Source of the DNA: Solirubrobacterales bacterium
GTDB taxonomy: Bacteria; Actinomycetota; Thermoleophilia; Solirubrobacterales; 70-9
Direction of reading: 5' to 3'
DNA: 64,000 bases
Assembly: GCA_020438355.1 (NCBI GenBank)
Contig: JAGQUT010000004.1
Coordinates: 1 to 64,000 of the forward strand
Numbering within the stretch: position 1 is the stretch's first letter; each line of letters begins with the position of its first letter. Both the position numbers and the translations under genes were made by a program. This document shows positions 1 through 9,193 of the stretch, in pieces. The notes under the pieces were generated by a model, which did not search any database, was not told the DNA's origin, and saw only the letters and a program-made list of their open reading frames with translations.

Positions 1-1919
1 CGATCGGCCGGACCTTTCGCGAGTCTTTCGCCAAGGGGCTGGCTTCTCGTGAACTCGACTCGATGCCCACCGTGCCGGAGAGTGACAGCGACCTGCTCGA
101 GGCGATCGCAACCCCGACGCCTGGCCGGATCGACCTGGTCCTGGCGGCTTTTGACCGCGGGCTCTCTGTGGAGGAGGTCCACGAGAAGACCAGGATCGAT
201 CCCTGGTTCCTGCGGGAACTCGAACTGCTGGCCCGGGACGGCGACGGCACCGGCAACCTCGAACGGATCTACAACTCGGTTGACACCTGTGCCGCCGAGT
301 TCGAGGCCGCGACTCCGTATTACTACTCCTCGCACGAACCACAGGGCTCGCCCTCCGAGATCCGGCGGGGAGACAAGCCGTCGGTGGTGATTCTGGGTGC
401 CGGTCCCAACCGGATCGGCCAGGGAATCGAGTTCGACTACTGCTGCGTCCACGCCGCAATGACCGTTCGCGAATGCGGAAGGGACGCTGTGATGGTCAAC
501 TGCAACCCGGAGACCGTCTCTACCGACTACGACACCTCCGACCGGCTCTACTTCGAACCGCTGACGCTTGACCATGTTCTTGCGGTCTGCGAGCAGGAGA
601 AGCCCGAGGGAGTGATCGTCATGTTCGGTGGCCAGACTCCTCTGAAGCTCGCTGAAGGGCTTCGCGAGGCGGGCATTCCCTTGCTCGGCACACCGGTGGA
701 CGCGATCGATGCCGCCGAGGACCGGGGCAAGTTCGGAGCTCTGATAGATCGCCTCGGGATCAAGCCGCCCCCTTACGGCACCGCACTCTCGGCCACCGAA
801 GCCGAAGAAATCGCCGAAGGAATCGGCTACCCGCTACTGGTTCGCCCGTCATTCGTGCTTGGTGGCAGGGCCATGGAGATCTGTTACTCGCCCGCTGACC
901 TGAAGGCCTACCTCGACAAGCACGTGAAGGCTTCGCCAGAGCATCCGCTGCTGCTGGACAGGTTCCTGGAGAACGCGATCGAAGTCGACGTCGACGCGCT
1001 CTGCGACGGCGATGAAGTTTTTGTGGCGGGCATCATGCAGCACGTCGAGGAAGCAGGAGTCCACTCCGGCGACTCGGCCTGTGTGATCCCTCCGATGAGC
1101 ATCGGCCAGCACATGATCGACGAGATCAAGGCGGCCACCAGCGCAATCGCCCTTGAACTCGGCGTGGTCGGGCTGATCAACATCCAGTACGCGGTAGCGG
1201 GCGGAGAGCTTTACGTGATCGAGGCCAATCCGCGGGCCTCCCGTACGGTCCCGTTCGTCTCGAAGGCGATCGGTATCCCCCTGGCCAAGGTCGCGACCAG
1301 AATCATGCTCGGCCAGAAGCTCGCTGAAATGGACCTGCCCGAGTTCACCGGTGACCATGTCTCTGTGAAGGAGGCAGTGCTGCCCTTCGCGCGCTTCCAG
1401 GGAGCCGACTCGGTCCTCGGACCGGAAATGAAGTCCACCGGCGAGGTCATCGGGATCGGCCCCGACTTCCCGACCGCTTTCGGCAAGGCCCAGGCTGCCG
1501 CCGGAGTCTCGTTGCCCGAATCGGGCACGGTGTTCATCTCGGTCACCGACACCGACAAGGCAGCTGCCACCCAGCTCGCGGCCCAGCTTCACGACCTCGG
1601 GTTCGACATTCTCGCCACCGGAGGCACCGCCCAGGCGATCTCCAGGATGGGAACCCCGGTAAAGGAGATCAACAAGATCGCCGAAGGTTCGCCGCATGTG
1701 GTCGACATGATCGAGGAGCGCCACTGCGACCTGGTCATCAACACCCCGACCGGCTCCGGCGCCCGCGCGGACGGCTACGAGATCCGTTCCGCGGCGATCC
1801 TCCACGGGATACCTTCGGTGACGACCCTGACCGGGGCGTCAGCCGCGGTCCGGGCGATGGCTGCCCGTGCCAATGGCGGTGGCGAGGTGAAATCACTGCA
1901 GGAGCTTCATGGCCGCTGA
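1..1919 (+). CDS. carB: Carbamoyl-phosphate synthase large subunit, C-terminal part (cut by window start)
   Basis: Large subunit of carbamoyl-phosphate synthase, which makes carbamoyl phosphate for pyrimidine and arginine synthesis from bicarbonate, ATP and glutamine-derived ammonia. The gene enters in frame from the left edge (codons from base 3; first residues IGRTFRESFAKGL), so about 430 of the usual ~1,070 residues lie outside. Visible parts are the end of the oligomerisation region, the second ATP-grasp domain (GPNRIGQGIEFDYCC, MFGGQTPLKLA, IEANPRASRTVPFVSK) and the MGS-like allosteric domain (FISVTDTDKA, ILATGGTAQ). The stop codon overlaps the start of pyrK by 11 bp, so this is the distal end of a pyrimidine operon. 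Identity is certain; only the missing 5' end limits the call. Confidence 0.96.
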   Translation, partial: IGRTFRESFAKGLASRELDSMPTVPESDSDLLEAIATPTPGRIDLVLAAFDRGLSVEEVHEKTRIDPWFLRELELLARDGDGTGNLERIYNSVDTCAAEFEAATPYYYSSHEPQGSPSEIRRGDKPSVVILGAGPNRIGQGIEFDYCCVHAAMTVRECGRDAVMVNCNPETVSTDYDTSDRLYFEPLTLDHVLAVCEQEKPEGVIVMFGGQTPLKLAEGLREAGIPLLGTPVDAIDAAEDRGKFGALIDRLGIKPPPYGTALSATEAEEIAEGIGYPLLVRPSFVLGGRAMEICYSPADLKAYLDKHVKASPEHPLLLDRFLENAIEVDVDALCDGDEVFVAGIMQHVEEAGVHSGDSACVIPPMSIGQHMIDEIKAATSAIALELGVVGLINIQYAVAGGELYVIEANPRASRTVPFVSKAIGIPLAKVATRIMLGQKLAEMDLPEFTGDHVSVKEAVLPFARFQGADSVLGPEMKSTGEVIGIGPDFPTAFGKAQAAAGVSLPESGTVFISVTDTDKAAATQLAAQLHDLGFDILATGGTAQAISRMGTPVKEINKIAEGSPHVVDMIEERHCDLVINTPTGSGARADGYEIRSAAILHGIPSVTTLTGASAAVRAMAARANGGGEVKSLQELHGR

Positions 1920-2775
1920 GGCCGACAGCCCCCGGGCACCTTTCGGCCGGCGGGCCTGTGAGGTAGCCGATTCCCGTGAATCGGGTGGCTACCGGATCTT
2001 TACCCTGATCGATGCCGAGGGCCCGGCGCCTGCAGCCGGGCAGTTCTACATGCTGGCGGCCGCCCCCGACTGGGCCGGTGAAGGTGGAAGGCCATATCTT
2101 CCCCGCGCGATCTCCTACGCGAGGGTCACCGAGAACCCGAAGGGCGGAGTACGTCTCGACTTTCTGATCGACGAGGTCGGACCCGGCACATCAAGGCTCG
2201 CGAGGATGAAGCAGGGCGACGAGTGCTTCGTGGCCGGTCCGTTCGGGAACCGTTTCAGCCTTCCCCGGCAGCTCAACGAGGGTGCTGCGGGAGCGATCCT
2301 GGTCGGCGGCGGGATCGGCATTGCCCCGATGGCCGTGCTGAGGCGGGAGCTGGTGAACCGCGGAATTCCTTCGCGTTCGCTGCTCGGCTTCCGCGACCAG
2401 GCGCACTCGGGCGGGGTCGACGAGCTTTTCGGCTGTGAGGAGACCAGGCTGGCCTTCGAAGACGGCAGCTACGGTCACAAGGGATTTGTCACGGACCTCC
2501 TGCTCCAGCTGCTCGAAGGTGACGACTCCGGTTCGGCTGCCATCTACTCATGCGGTCCCCCGGCGATGCTGGAGGCCGTTCGCCGGATCTGCGCCGATAG
2601 GGGCCTGCCGGTGGAGCTCGCGCTCGAGTCACCAATGGCCTGCGGCTACGGTGCCTGCTTCGGCTGTGCGGTGCCGAAGGCCGAAGGTGGCTATATGAGG
2701 CTTTGTGTGGACGGCCCCGTGGTGCGGGGCGATCAGATCGCGACCGCCATGGCGGGGGAGCCGGCCGTTGGCTGA
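1909..2775 (+). CDS. pyrK: Dihydroorotate dehydrogenase B, electron-transfer subunit
   Basis: FAD and [2Fe-2S] subunit that passes electrons from PyrD to NAD+ in class 1B dihydroorotate dehydrogenase. 288 residues. The N-terminal flavin-binding barrel carries RPYLPRAISY (residues 61-70); a nucleotide-binding segment GGGIGIAPM follows at about 133-141. The iron-sulfur cysteines are Cys245, Cys250, Cys253 and Cys266 in the spacing typical of PyrK. The ATG at 1909 lies inside the carB end and the TGA overlaps the pyrD start, so carB-pyrK-pyrD are translationally coupled. The presence of PyrK implies that the downstream PyrD is the NAD-linked heterotetrameric type. Confidence 0.93.
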   Translation: MAAEADSPRAPFGRRACEVADSRESGGYRIFTLIDAEGPAPAAGQFYMLAAAPDWAGEGGRPYLPRAISYARVTENPKGGVRLDFLIDEVGPGTSRLARMKQGDECFVAGPFGNRFSLPRQLNEGAAGAILVGGGIGIAPMAVLRRELVNRGIPSRSLLGFRDQAHSGGVDELFGCEETRLAFEDGSYGHKGFVTDLLLQLLEGDDSGSAAIYSCGPPAMLEAVRRICADRGLPVELALESPMACGYGACFGCAVPKAEGGYMRLCVDGPVVRGDQIATAMAGEPAVG

Positions 2776-3709
2776 AGGAACGGCAGACACTTCGGACCTT
2801 TCGACGGACCTCTGCGGAATCGAGCTCGCGGGACCGGTGCTGAATGGCTCCGGGACTTTCGATGCGATAGCCGCGCGACGTGTCTTCGGTGACGAAGTAG
2901 TGAGCGGATTTCCGTTCGACTGTTACGTGTCAAAGACGATCACCATGAACCCGCGGCCCGGCAACGCTCCCTACCGGCTCTGGGAAACACCCTCCGGGAT
3001 GATCAACTCGATTGGCCTTCCCGGCCCGGGGCTTGACGGATTCCTGGAGCGCGATCTGGTCCAGCTAGCCGAATTCGACGTTCCTCTGATCGTCTCGGTA
3101 ATGGCAGACAGGGTCGAGGACTTCGAGATCCTGGTCAACCGGGTCGCCGAGCGAGAAGAGGTTGCCGGCATCGAGCTCAACGTCTCCTGTCCGAACGTCC
3201 ATTCGGGACTGATCGTGGGCGAGCAGCCATCCGAAACCGAAGCTTTGATGAAGGCCCTGCGGCCCCTGACTGCGAAGCCCCTGATCGTCAAACTCACCCC
3301 GAATGTGGCAAACCCTCACGAGGTCGCCATGGCTGCCGAGAGCGGGGGAGCCGACTCCGTCTCGATGATCAACACGGTCAAGGCCGCAGCAATCGACCCG
3401 GTCTCGACCCGGACCTGGCTGGGTGCCGGTGCCGGAGGACTTTCGGGACCAGCCGTCAGGCCGATTGCGCTCGCCCAGGTTCGTTCCGTTGCGTCGGCGG
3501 TGTCGGTACCGGTGATCGGGATGGGCGGCATTACCGACGCCGAGTCAGCGCTCGAGTTCATCCTGGCCGGAGCAAGGGTCATAGCGGTAGGCACCGAGAA
3601 CTTCCGGGACCCCCGGGCCGGCGCACTCGTGTCGGAGGGACTGCCGGCCGCACTTGCCCGTCGGGGCTTTGCTTCATTGGCCGAGGCGCAGTCCGTCACT
3701 CTCGACTGA
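2768..3709 (+). CDS. pyrD: Dihydroorotate dehydrogenase, catalytic subunit (class 1B)
   Basis: Oxidises dihydroorotate to orotate with FMN, working with PyrK. I place the start at the TTG at 2768, which overlaps the pyrK stop and has a GGGGGAG ribosome site at 2754-2760; a GTG-type start further upstream would add an unrelated N-terminus. That gives 313 residues, normal for the family. Visible motifs are NGSGTFD (26-32), the substrate loop around NPRPGNAPYR, the active-site segment ELNVSCPNVHSG with catalytic-base Cys141, which is Cys in class 1 rather than the Ser of class 2, GLSGPAVRPIAL, and the FMN phosphate loops GMGGI and GTENF. Last gene of the operon visible here. Confidence 0.93.
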   Translation: MAEGTADTSDLSTDLCGIELAGPVLNGSGTFDAIAARRVFGDEVVSGFPFDCYVSKTITMNPRPGNAPYRLWETPSGMINSIGLPGPGLDGFLERDLVQLAEFDVPLIVSVMADRVEDFEILVNRVAEREEVAGIELNVSCPNVHSGLIVGEQPSETEALMKALRPLTAKPLIVKLTPNVANPHEVAMAAESGGADSVSMINTVKAAAIDPVSTRTWLGAGAGGLSGPAVRPIALAQVRSVASAVSVPVIGMGGITDAESALEFILAGARVIAVGTENFRDPRAGALVSEGLPAALARRGFASLAEAQSVTLD

Positions 3710-3728
3710 CGAGCACTTACTGAACGGT

Positions 3729-3762
3729 CGGGAGACCGGCGACGAGATCGGTCCACCTCCCG
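3729..3762 (+). terminator. Hairpin after pyrD, possible factor-independent terminator
   Basis: Twenty bases after the pyrD stop, CGGGAG (3729-3734) can pair with CTCCCG (3757-3762), with an inner ACCG/CGGT stem (3735-3738 with 3749-3752). There is no T-tract, so a terminator role is only suggested by position. The layout (GTCGG, stem, CCTCCC, then a second hairpin) loosely resembles the dispersed element described at 30931-31010. Confidence 0.3.
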
Positions 3763-3768
3763 GAGCCG

Positions 3769-3791
3769 AACCTCAACCTTGAGTTGAGGTT
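3769..3791. promoter_or_regulatory. Perfect 9-bp inverted repeat upstream of mihF
   Basis: AACCTCAAC (3769-3777) and GTTGAGGTT (3783-3791) are exact reverse complements separated by CTTGA. It lies about 65 bp before the probable mihF -10 box. It could be an operator for a dimeric regulator or the second half of a pyrD terminator; without a T-tract I cannot decide. Confidence 0.45.
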
Positions 3792-3857
3792 GAGATGGAT
3801 TTACCGGATTTCAGCACTTTTCGGGGGTTTTCCGCCAACTCCCGGCCCGGTTATGGC

Positions 3858-3863
3858 TATACT
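3858..3863 (+). promoter_or_regulatory. -10 box of mihF
   Basis: TATACT lies 11 bases before the mihF ATG, so the mRNA would have at most about five untranslated bases. No convincing -35 and no ribosome-binding site are present, matching the leaderless pattern at many other genes in this window. Confidence 0.5.
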
Positions 3864-3874
3864 CGCGCCCTTCC

Positions 3875-4216
3875 ATGGTGCCGCTCTCGAAGACCGTAAC
3901 CAGTCCGCCCGAAGCTCCGGAGAGGTCCCTGGACCAGCGGATGGACGCACTGAAGAGGGCAAACAACATTCGCACCGCCCGCGCCCAGCTCAAGCGTGAT
4001 CTCAAGGCCGGACGCACAACCATCACCGAAGTCCTCGACGACCCGCCGGAGTATCTCCTCACCGCCAAGGTCTTCGACATGCTGCTCGCCGTGCCCAAGT
4101 ACGGCAGGGTGAAGACGAACCGCATCCTCAAGCAGTGCAAGGTCTCGCCGGCCAAGACGATCGGCGGCCTCTCGGATCGCCAGCGCAAAGAGCTGGTTTC
4201 CCTCCTCCAGCGCTAG
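3875..4216 (+). CDS. mihF: Actinobacterial integration host factor (mIHF)
   Basis: Small nucleoid-associated, DNA-binding protein of the actinobacterial IHF type, unrelated in sequence to E. coli IHF. 113 residues, with a basic N-terminal helix (LDQRMDALKRANNIRTARAQ) and the helix-two-turns-helix core ending LLAVPKYGRVKTNRILKQ, which is the characteristic DNA-contacting region. The order mihF-gmk-rpoZ-coaBC is the same as in mycobacteria, which supports the call. It appears to have its own promoter directly before the ATG and is separated from gmk by about 200 bp of strongly structured DNA. Confidence 0.92.
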   Translation: MVPLSKTVTSPPEAPERSLDQRMDALKRANNIRTARAQLKRDLKAGRTTITEVLDDPPEYLLTAKVFDMLLAVPKYGRVKTNRILKQCKVSPAKTIGGLSDRQRKELVSLLQR

Positions 4217-4229
4217 AAGCCCGGGCGGC

Positions 4230-4353
4230 GCCAGGAACCTCCAGCCGTCCGCTGGCTTCGTCGGCGGCCGGGAACGACAGCTCACGTACCCGCGTACTAT
4301 CGCGGTCATTCCCGGCCTGTCTCCTCGACAGCGAACGGCTGGAGGCCCCTGGC
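4230..4353 (+). ncRNA. Candidate structured RNA or leader between mihF and gmk
   Basis: This non-coding segment folds on paper into a closed multi-branch structure. The outer helix pairs GCCAGG (4230-4235) with CCTGGC (4348-4353) and, after a 2x2 internal loop, CCTCCAGCCGT (4238-4248) with ACGGCTGGAGG (4335-4345), all exact. Inside are CCGCTG/CGGCGG (about 4249-4254 with 4262-4267, one G-U), CCGGGAA/TTCCCGG (4268-4274 with 4309-4315) capped by CCGCG-TACTAT-CGCGG (4290-4305), and CTGTC/GACAG (4318-4322 with 4328-4332). The strand is inferred from the flanking genes. It could be a cis-acting leader, an independent small RNA, or an unusually elaborate mihF terminator. I do not recognise it as a known family. 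Confidence 0.5.
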
Positions 4354-4398
4354 ATCCACCCTCTGGGTCACCCCTGAAGTTGCTTCCGGTTCGGGAGG

Positions 4399-4404
4399 TA
4401 GGCT
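4399..4404 (+). promoter_or_regulatory. Putative -10 box of gmk
   Basis: TAGGCT lies ten bases before the gmk ATG; no good -35 is seen. If used, transcription would start downstream of the folded segment, making that segment part of the mihF transcript or an independent RNA. Confidence 0.4.
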
Positions 4405-4414
4405 GGACGGTCCC

Positions 4415-4993
4415 ATGTCTGGTCCTCCTCCTTCCAAAGTCTTTGTCATTACCGGTCCCTCCGGGGTGGGCAAGGGCAGCCTGATTTCCCTGCTTCGGCA
4501 TCGGATCCCGGAGCTTGAACTTTCGACTTCCGCAACTACCCGAAAGCCACGGACGGGGGAGCAGCAAGGGGTCGATTACCACTTCCTTGACGAGCGCGAG
4601 TTTCTCGACCGTGTTGAACGGGGCGAGTTTCTCGAACACGCTGCCTACAGCGGCAACCACTACGGGACTCTGCGCTCCGAGGTCGAGGGCAGGGTGGAGG
4701 CCGGCCATCCGGTCGTGCTCGAGATCGAGGTCCAGGGTGCCCGGCAGGTCGCGGCGTCAATGCCCGAGGCAGTCCAGATATTCATCGCTCCCCCCGAGCT
4801 GTCGACGCTCAAGCTAAGACTCGAGGGGCGCGGGACCGATTCACCCGACGCGATTGCCCGCCGGCTCGAGGTCGCGGAGGAGGAACTCGCAGCCAGGGAC
4901 GAGTTCCACCATCAGGTGGTCAACGACGAACTTGAACGTGCGCTGGACGAGCTCGAAGCCATAGTTCGCAGCAAGCTGTCAGAATCAAGGTAA
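4415..4993 (+). CDS. gmk: Guanylate kinase
   Basis: Phosphorylates GMP to GDP with ATP. 192 residues, normal length. The P-loop is GPSGVGKGS near residues 14-22, followed by the GMP-binding region (TTRKPRTGE, VDYHFL, EFLEHAAYSGNHYGT) and the lid arginines near the C-terminal half (LEGRGTDSPDAIARRL). The stop codon TAA shares its last A with the rpoZ ATG, so the two genes are coupled. First gene of gmk-rpoZ-coaBC-dtd. Confidence 0.95.
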   Translation: MSGPPPSKVFVITGPSGVGKGSLISLLRHRIPELELSTSATTRKPRTGEQQGVDYHFLDEREFLDRVERGEFLEHAAYSGNHYGTLRSEVEGRVEAGHPVVLEIEVQGARQVAASMPEAVQIFIAPPELSTLKLRLEGRGTDSPDAIARRLEVAEEELAARDEFHHQVVNDELERALDELEAIVRSKLSESR

Positions 4994-5226
4994 TGATCAA
5001 GCCTCGCGTCGACCATCTTCTCCAGCATTCCGACTCGCATTACGCAGCTGTAGTTCTCGCTGCGCGGCGGGCCCGGCAGATCAACAGCTACTACCAGAGC
5101 CTGAATGAGGGTGGCTACGGTGACTACCCGCCGCCCATGGTTCCGGCCGAGCCCGGCAAGGGTGCGCTGACCCTCGCGCTTGAGGAAGTCGCGACCGGCA
5201 AGCTCAAGTACGAGTACCGCTCCTAG
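4993..5226 (+). CDS. rpoZ: RNA polymerase omega subunit
   Basis: Small subunit that helps assemble RNA polymerase by wrapping the beta' C-terminus. 77 residues. The conserved core is visible as MIKPRVDHLLQ, then YAAVVLAARRARQINSYY, and the C-terminal ALEEVATGKLKYEY, which is the usual ending in Gram-positive omega. It starts in the gmk stop codon (TAATG) and lies between gmk and coaBC, its usual place in actinobacteria. Confidence 0.93.
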   Translation: MIKPRVDHLLQHSDSHYAAVVLAARRARQINSYYQSLNEGGYGDYPPPMVPAEPGKGALTLALEEVATGKLKYEYRS

Positions 5227-5266
5227 GTTCTACCCGGGCCAAGCGCCCAATACGGAGCAGCCAGTC

Positions 5267-6505
5267 ATGGCAAAGATCCTGCTCGGCGTAAGCGGGGGGA
5301 TCGCGGCCTACAAAGCAGTCGAGTTCGTTCGCCTGGCGACCAGCGCAGGACATTCCGTTCGTGTCCTGATGACCGCCTCGGCGAGGAAATTCGTTGGCCC
5401 CGATACTTTCGAGGGAATCCTCGGTGCGCCGGTCCTGACCTCGGAGTTCGAGAAGGACCCGATGCGGGGAACGTTTCCGGGCGAGCCGCTGCCCGAGCAC
5501 GAACCGATCGGTCACCTCGCGGTGGCCGAATCGGCCGACGTCTATCTGATCGCGCCCGCCTCCGCAAACACGATCGCCAAACTGGCCACCGGCCAGGCCG
5601 ACTCGATCCTCACCACCGCCTTCCTCGCCTTCGACGGCCCCCGACTGGTCGCGCCGGCGATGAACGAGCGCATGTACCTCTCGGAGACAACCGTCTCCAA
5701 CCTGGCACGACTCAAGGAGATCGGGGTCGAGGTGATCGACCCCGGCGAAGGCCGGCTCGCATCGAAGGGCGAATCAGGAGTTGGACGCCTTCCCGAACCT
5801 GCCGAGTTACTCGAAAGGGTTGAAGCTGCCCTCGACGAGGAACGGACAAGGGACCTTGCGGGGCTCCGCGTGCTGGTGACCGCAGGCGGAACCCGCGAGG
5901 GCATCGATCCGGTCCGCTACATCGGCAACCGCTCATCGGGCCGGATGGGGCTGGCCCTGGCCGGGCGCGCAAAGAAGAGAGGAGCGGAAGTGACGGTGAT
6001 CTGTGCGAACGTCAACCTGCCAGCGCCAGCCGGTGTCAAGCGGGTGGACGTCGAGTCAACGGTTGACCTCGCCCGTGCATGCCGCGAGCAGTTTCCAGCT
6101 CACGACCTGCTCTTGATGGCGGCTGCCCCGGCGGACTTCACGGTTGCCGACACCTCGAGCGAAAAGCTTTCCCGGACCGGTGGAGAGTTCACTCTCACCC
6201 TGGTCCCGACCGAGGACATCCTCGCCAGCCTGGCCGCCAACCGGATCGAGGGCCAGACAGTGGTCGGTTTCGCCGCGCAGCATGGCGGTGACGCGATCGG
6301 GCGGGCCCGCCACAAGCTGGAAAAGAAGGGCGCCGACATGATCGTCCTGAACGACGTATCGGACAAAACGATCGGATTCGATTCATCCGAGAACGCGGTG
6401 ACCCTGATTACAACGGGAGGCGAAACCGAAGTTCCCCGCGCTCCCAAGACCGAGATCGCCGACCGGATCATCGACCGGGCGGTCGAGATCCGCAAGGGCT
6501 CCTGA
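5267..6505 (+). CDS. coaBC: Bifunctional phosphopantothenoylcysteine decarboxylase / phosphopantothenate-cysteine ligase
   Basis: Two consecutive steps of coenzyme A synthesis. I use the ATG at 5267 (GGAG at 5254-5257), giving 412 residues beginning MAKILLGVSGGIAAYK; upstream codons overlap rpoZ and are not conserved-looking. The N-terminal CoaC flavoprotein has His83 (IGHLAVAE) and PAMNERMY (Asn133). The CoaB ligase starts near 205 with VTAGGTREGIDPVRYIGNRSSGRMG and has AAAPADF and KGADMIVLNDVS. Odd point: the flap segment that holds the reductive Cys in E. coli CoaC reads LASKGESGVGRLPE here (Ser166 at the expected place), with no Cys nearby. Confidence 0.93.
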   Translation: MAKILLGVSGGIAAYKAVEFVRLATSAGHSVRVLMTASARKFVGPDTFEGILGAPVLTSEFEKDPMRGTFPGEPLPEHEPIGHLAVAESADVYLIAPASANTIAKLATGQADSILTTAFLAFDGPRLVAPAMNERMYLSETTVSNLARLKEIGVEVIDPGEGRLASKGESGVGRLPEPAELLERVEAALDEERTRDLAGLRVLVTAGGTREGIDPVRYIGNRSSGRMGLALAGRAKKRGAEVTVICANVNLPAPAGVKRVDVESTVDLARACREQFPAHDLLLMAAAPADFTVADTSSEKLSRTGGEFTLTLVPTEDILASLAANRIEGQTVVGFAAQHGGDAIGRARHKLEKKGADMIVLNDVSDKTIGFDSSENAVTLITTGGETEVPRAPKTEIADRIIDRAVEIRKGS

Positions 6506-6514
6506 AGGCTCTCC

Positions 6515-6931
6515 ATGCGTGCCCTGGTGCAGCGCGTGACCCGGGCTTCGGTCGAAGTCGACGGCGAGAAAGTGGGGGAGATCGGGCCCGGAATGATGGT
6601 CCTGCTCGGAGTGAAGAAGGGCGACACCGAATCCGAGGCCGAGAAGATTGCCGCCAAACTGCTGAAACTGAGGATCTTCGAGGACGCGGAAGGGCGGATG
6701 AACGATCCGCTTGGCGAGAGGGAAGTCCTTTGCATTTCGCAGTTCACTCTCTACGGGGATACCCGCAAGGGAAACCGGCCGGGCTGGAGCGAGGCGGCCG
6801 GCGGCGAGGAGGCGGAGCCCCTTTACGACCTGGTCTGCGAGAAGCTCGGGGCCAGTAAGGGGGTCTTCGGAGCTGACATGAAGGTGGAGCTGGTCAACGA
6901 CGGCCCGGTCACCCTCTTGGTCGAGATTTGA
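6515..6931 (+). CDS. dtd: D-aminoacyl-tRNA deacylase
   Basis: Hydrolyses D-amino acids mischarged on tRNA. 138 residues, slightly under the usual ~145. The two signature segments are present: SQFTLYGDTRKGNRP (about residues 74-88) and, near the C-terminus, NDGPVTLLVE, which carries the Gly-cisPro chiral-selector motif. It begins nine bases after coaBC ends, probably in the same operon. It is followed by the promoter and leader of the rimP-nusA operon. Confidence 0.93.
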   Translation: MRALVQRVTRASVEVDGEKVGEIGPGMMVLLGVKKGDTESEAEKIAAKLLKLRIFEDAEGRMNDPLGEREVLCISQFTLYGDTRKGNRPGWSEAAGGEEAEPLYDLVCEKLGASKGVFGADMKVELVNDGPVTLLVEI

Positions 6932-6946
6932 ACCTCGGAAGCATCC

Positions 6947-6974
6947 TTGCCTGAGTTGATTGACGGGCTATACT
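6947..6974 (+). promoter_or_regulatory. Promoter of the rimP-nusA-infB operon
   Basis: TTGCCT (6947-6952), a 16-base spacer and TATACT (6969-6974) form the most canonical sigma-70-type promoter in the window. Expected transcription start is about 6980-6982, giving a leader of about 75 nt before rimP. Confidence 0.65.
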
Positions 6975-6982
6975 GGTAAGTG

Positions 6983-7032
6983 CTTTTCCCCTTCAAGCTG
7001 TGTCGAAAAGTGGGCCTCGCCCGCTTTTTTTT
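6983..7032 (+). terminator. Leader terminator/attenuator before rimP
   Basis: A ten-pair hairpin, AAAAGTGGGC (7006-7015) with GCCCGCTTTT (7019-7028, one G-U pair) and a three-base loop, runs straight into eight Ts (7025-7032): a textbook intrinsic terminator placed between the promoter and the rimP start at 7056. Upstream, CTTTTC (6983-6988) is complementary to GAAAAG (7005-7010), the 5' arm of the terminator, so an alternative antiterminator can form. This suggests attenuation of the rimP-nusA-infB operon. It could instead simply end read-through from dtd, but the promoter lies upstream of it. Confidence 0.7.
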
Positions 7033-7055
7033 GGCCCTCAGGCCGGATTTTCACC

Positions 7056-7489
7056 ATGAAACCAACCCCCCAGGACATCGAAGAACGCCTCACCGGCATC
7101 GATCCACAGATCGAGTTTCTGGCGCTGGAAAGCGCCGGAGGCGTCGGGCTGCGGCTTTTCATCGATTACCCGGGCGGCGTGACCCTCGAGCTTTGCCAGC
7201 GGGTCACCACAGGGCTTCAGGATGTGTTGATCGACCACTCGCTTGAAGTCTCATCACCGGGCCCCGAACGCCCGCTGGTGAAGCCGTCCCACTTCGAGCG
7301 ATTCACCGGCCGCCGGGCCAGGGTGAGCACGATCGAGCCCCTGGACGGCCGCAAGAACTTCACCGGAACCATCGCCGAGGCCGGGGAAAACGGAATCGTC
7401 ATCGAAATCGATGGCCAGAACCACGAAATTCCTTACGCAAGCATCGAGCGCTCGCACCTCGCGCCAGAAATCCCACAAGGAGCAGCAAA

Positions 7490-7493
<4 letters not shown>
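7056..7493 (+). CDS. rimP: Ribosome maturation factor RimP
   Basis: Assists maturation of the 30S subunit. Start chosen at the ATG 7056 directly after the leader terminator (145 residues); upstream in-frame codons would run through the terminator hairpin. The family pattern is visible: an N-terminal alpha/beta domain with LRLFIDYPGGVTLELCQRVT, the motif VSSPGPERPLVKPSHFERFT (about residues 65-84), and the C-terminal SH3-like barrel (GTIAEAGENGIVIEI). It overlaps nusA by four bases (GTGA), as expected for the conserved rimP-nusA-infB order. Confidence 0.92.

Positions 7494-9189
<1,696 letters not shown>

Positions 9190-9193
<4 letters not shown>

Noticed and set aside
849-1805. Long minus-strand open frame of 318 codons opposite carB
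   Set aside because: Shadow of a high-GC gene: it is Gly/Asp/Val-rich with no recognisable motif, and carB on the other strand is unmistakable.
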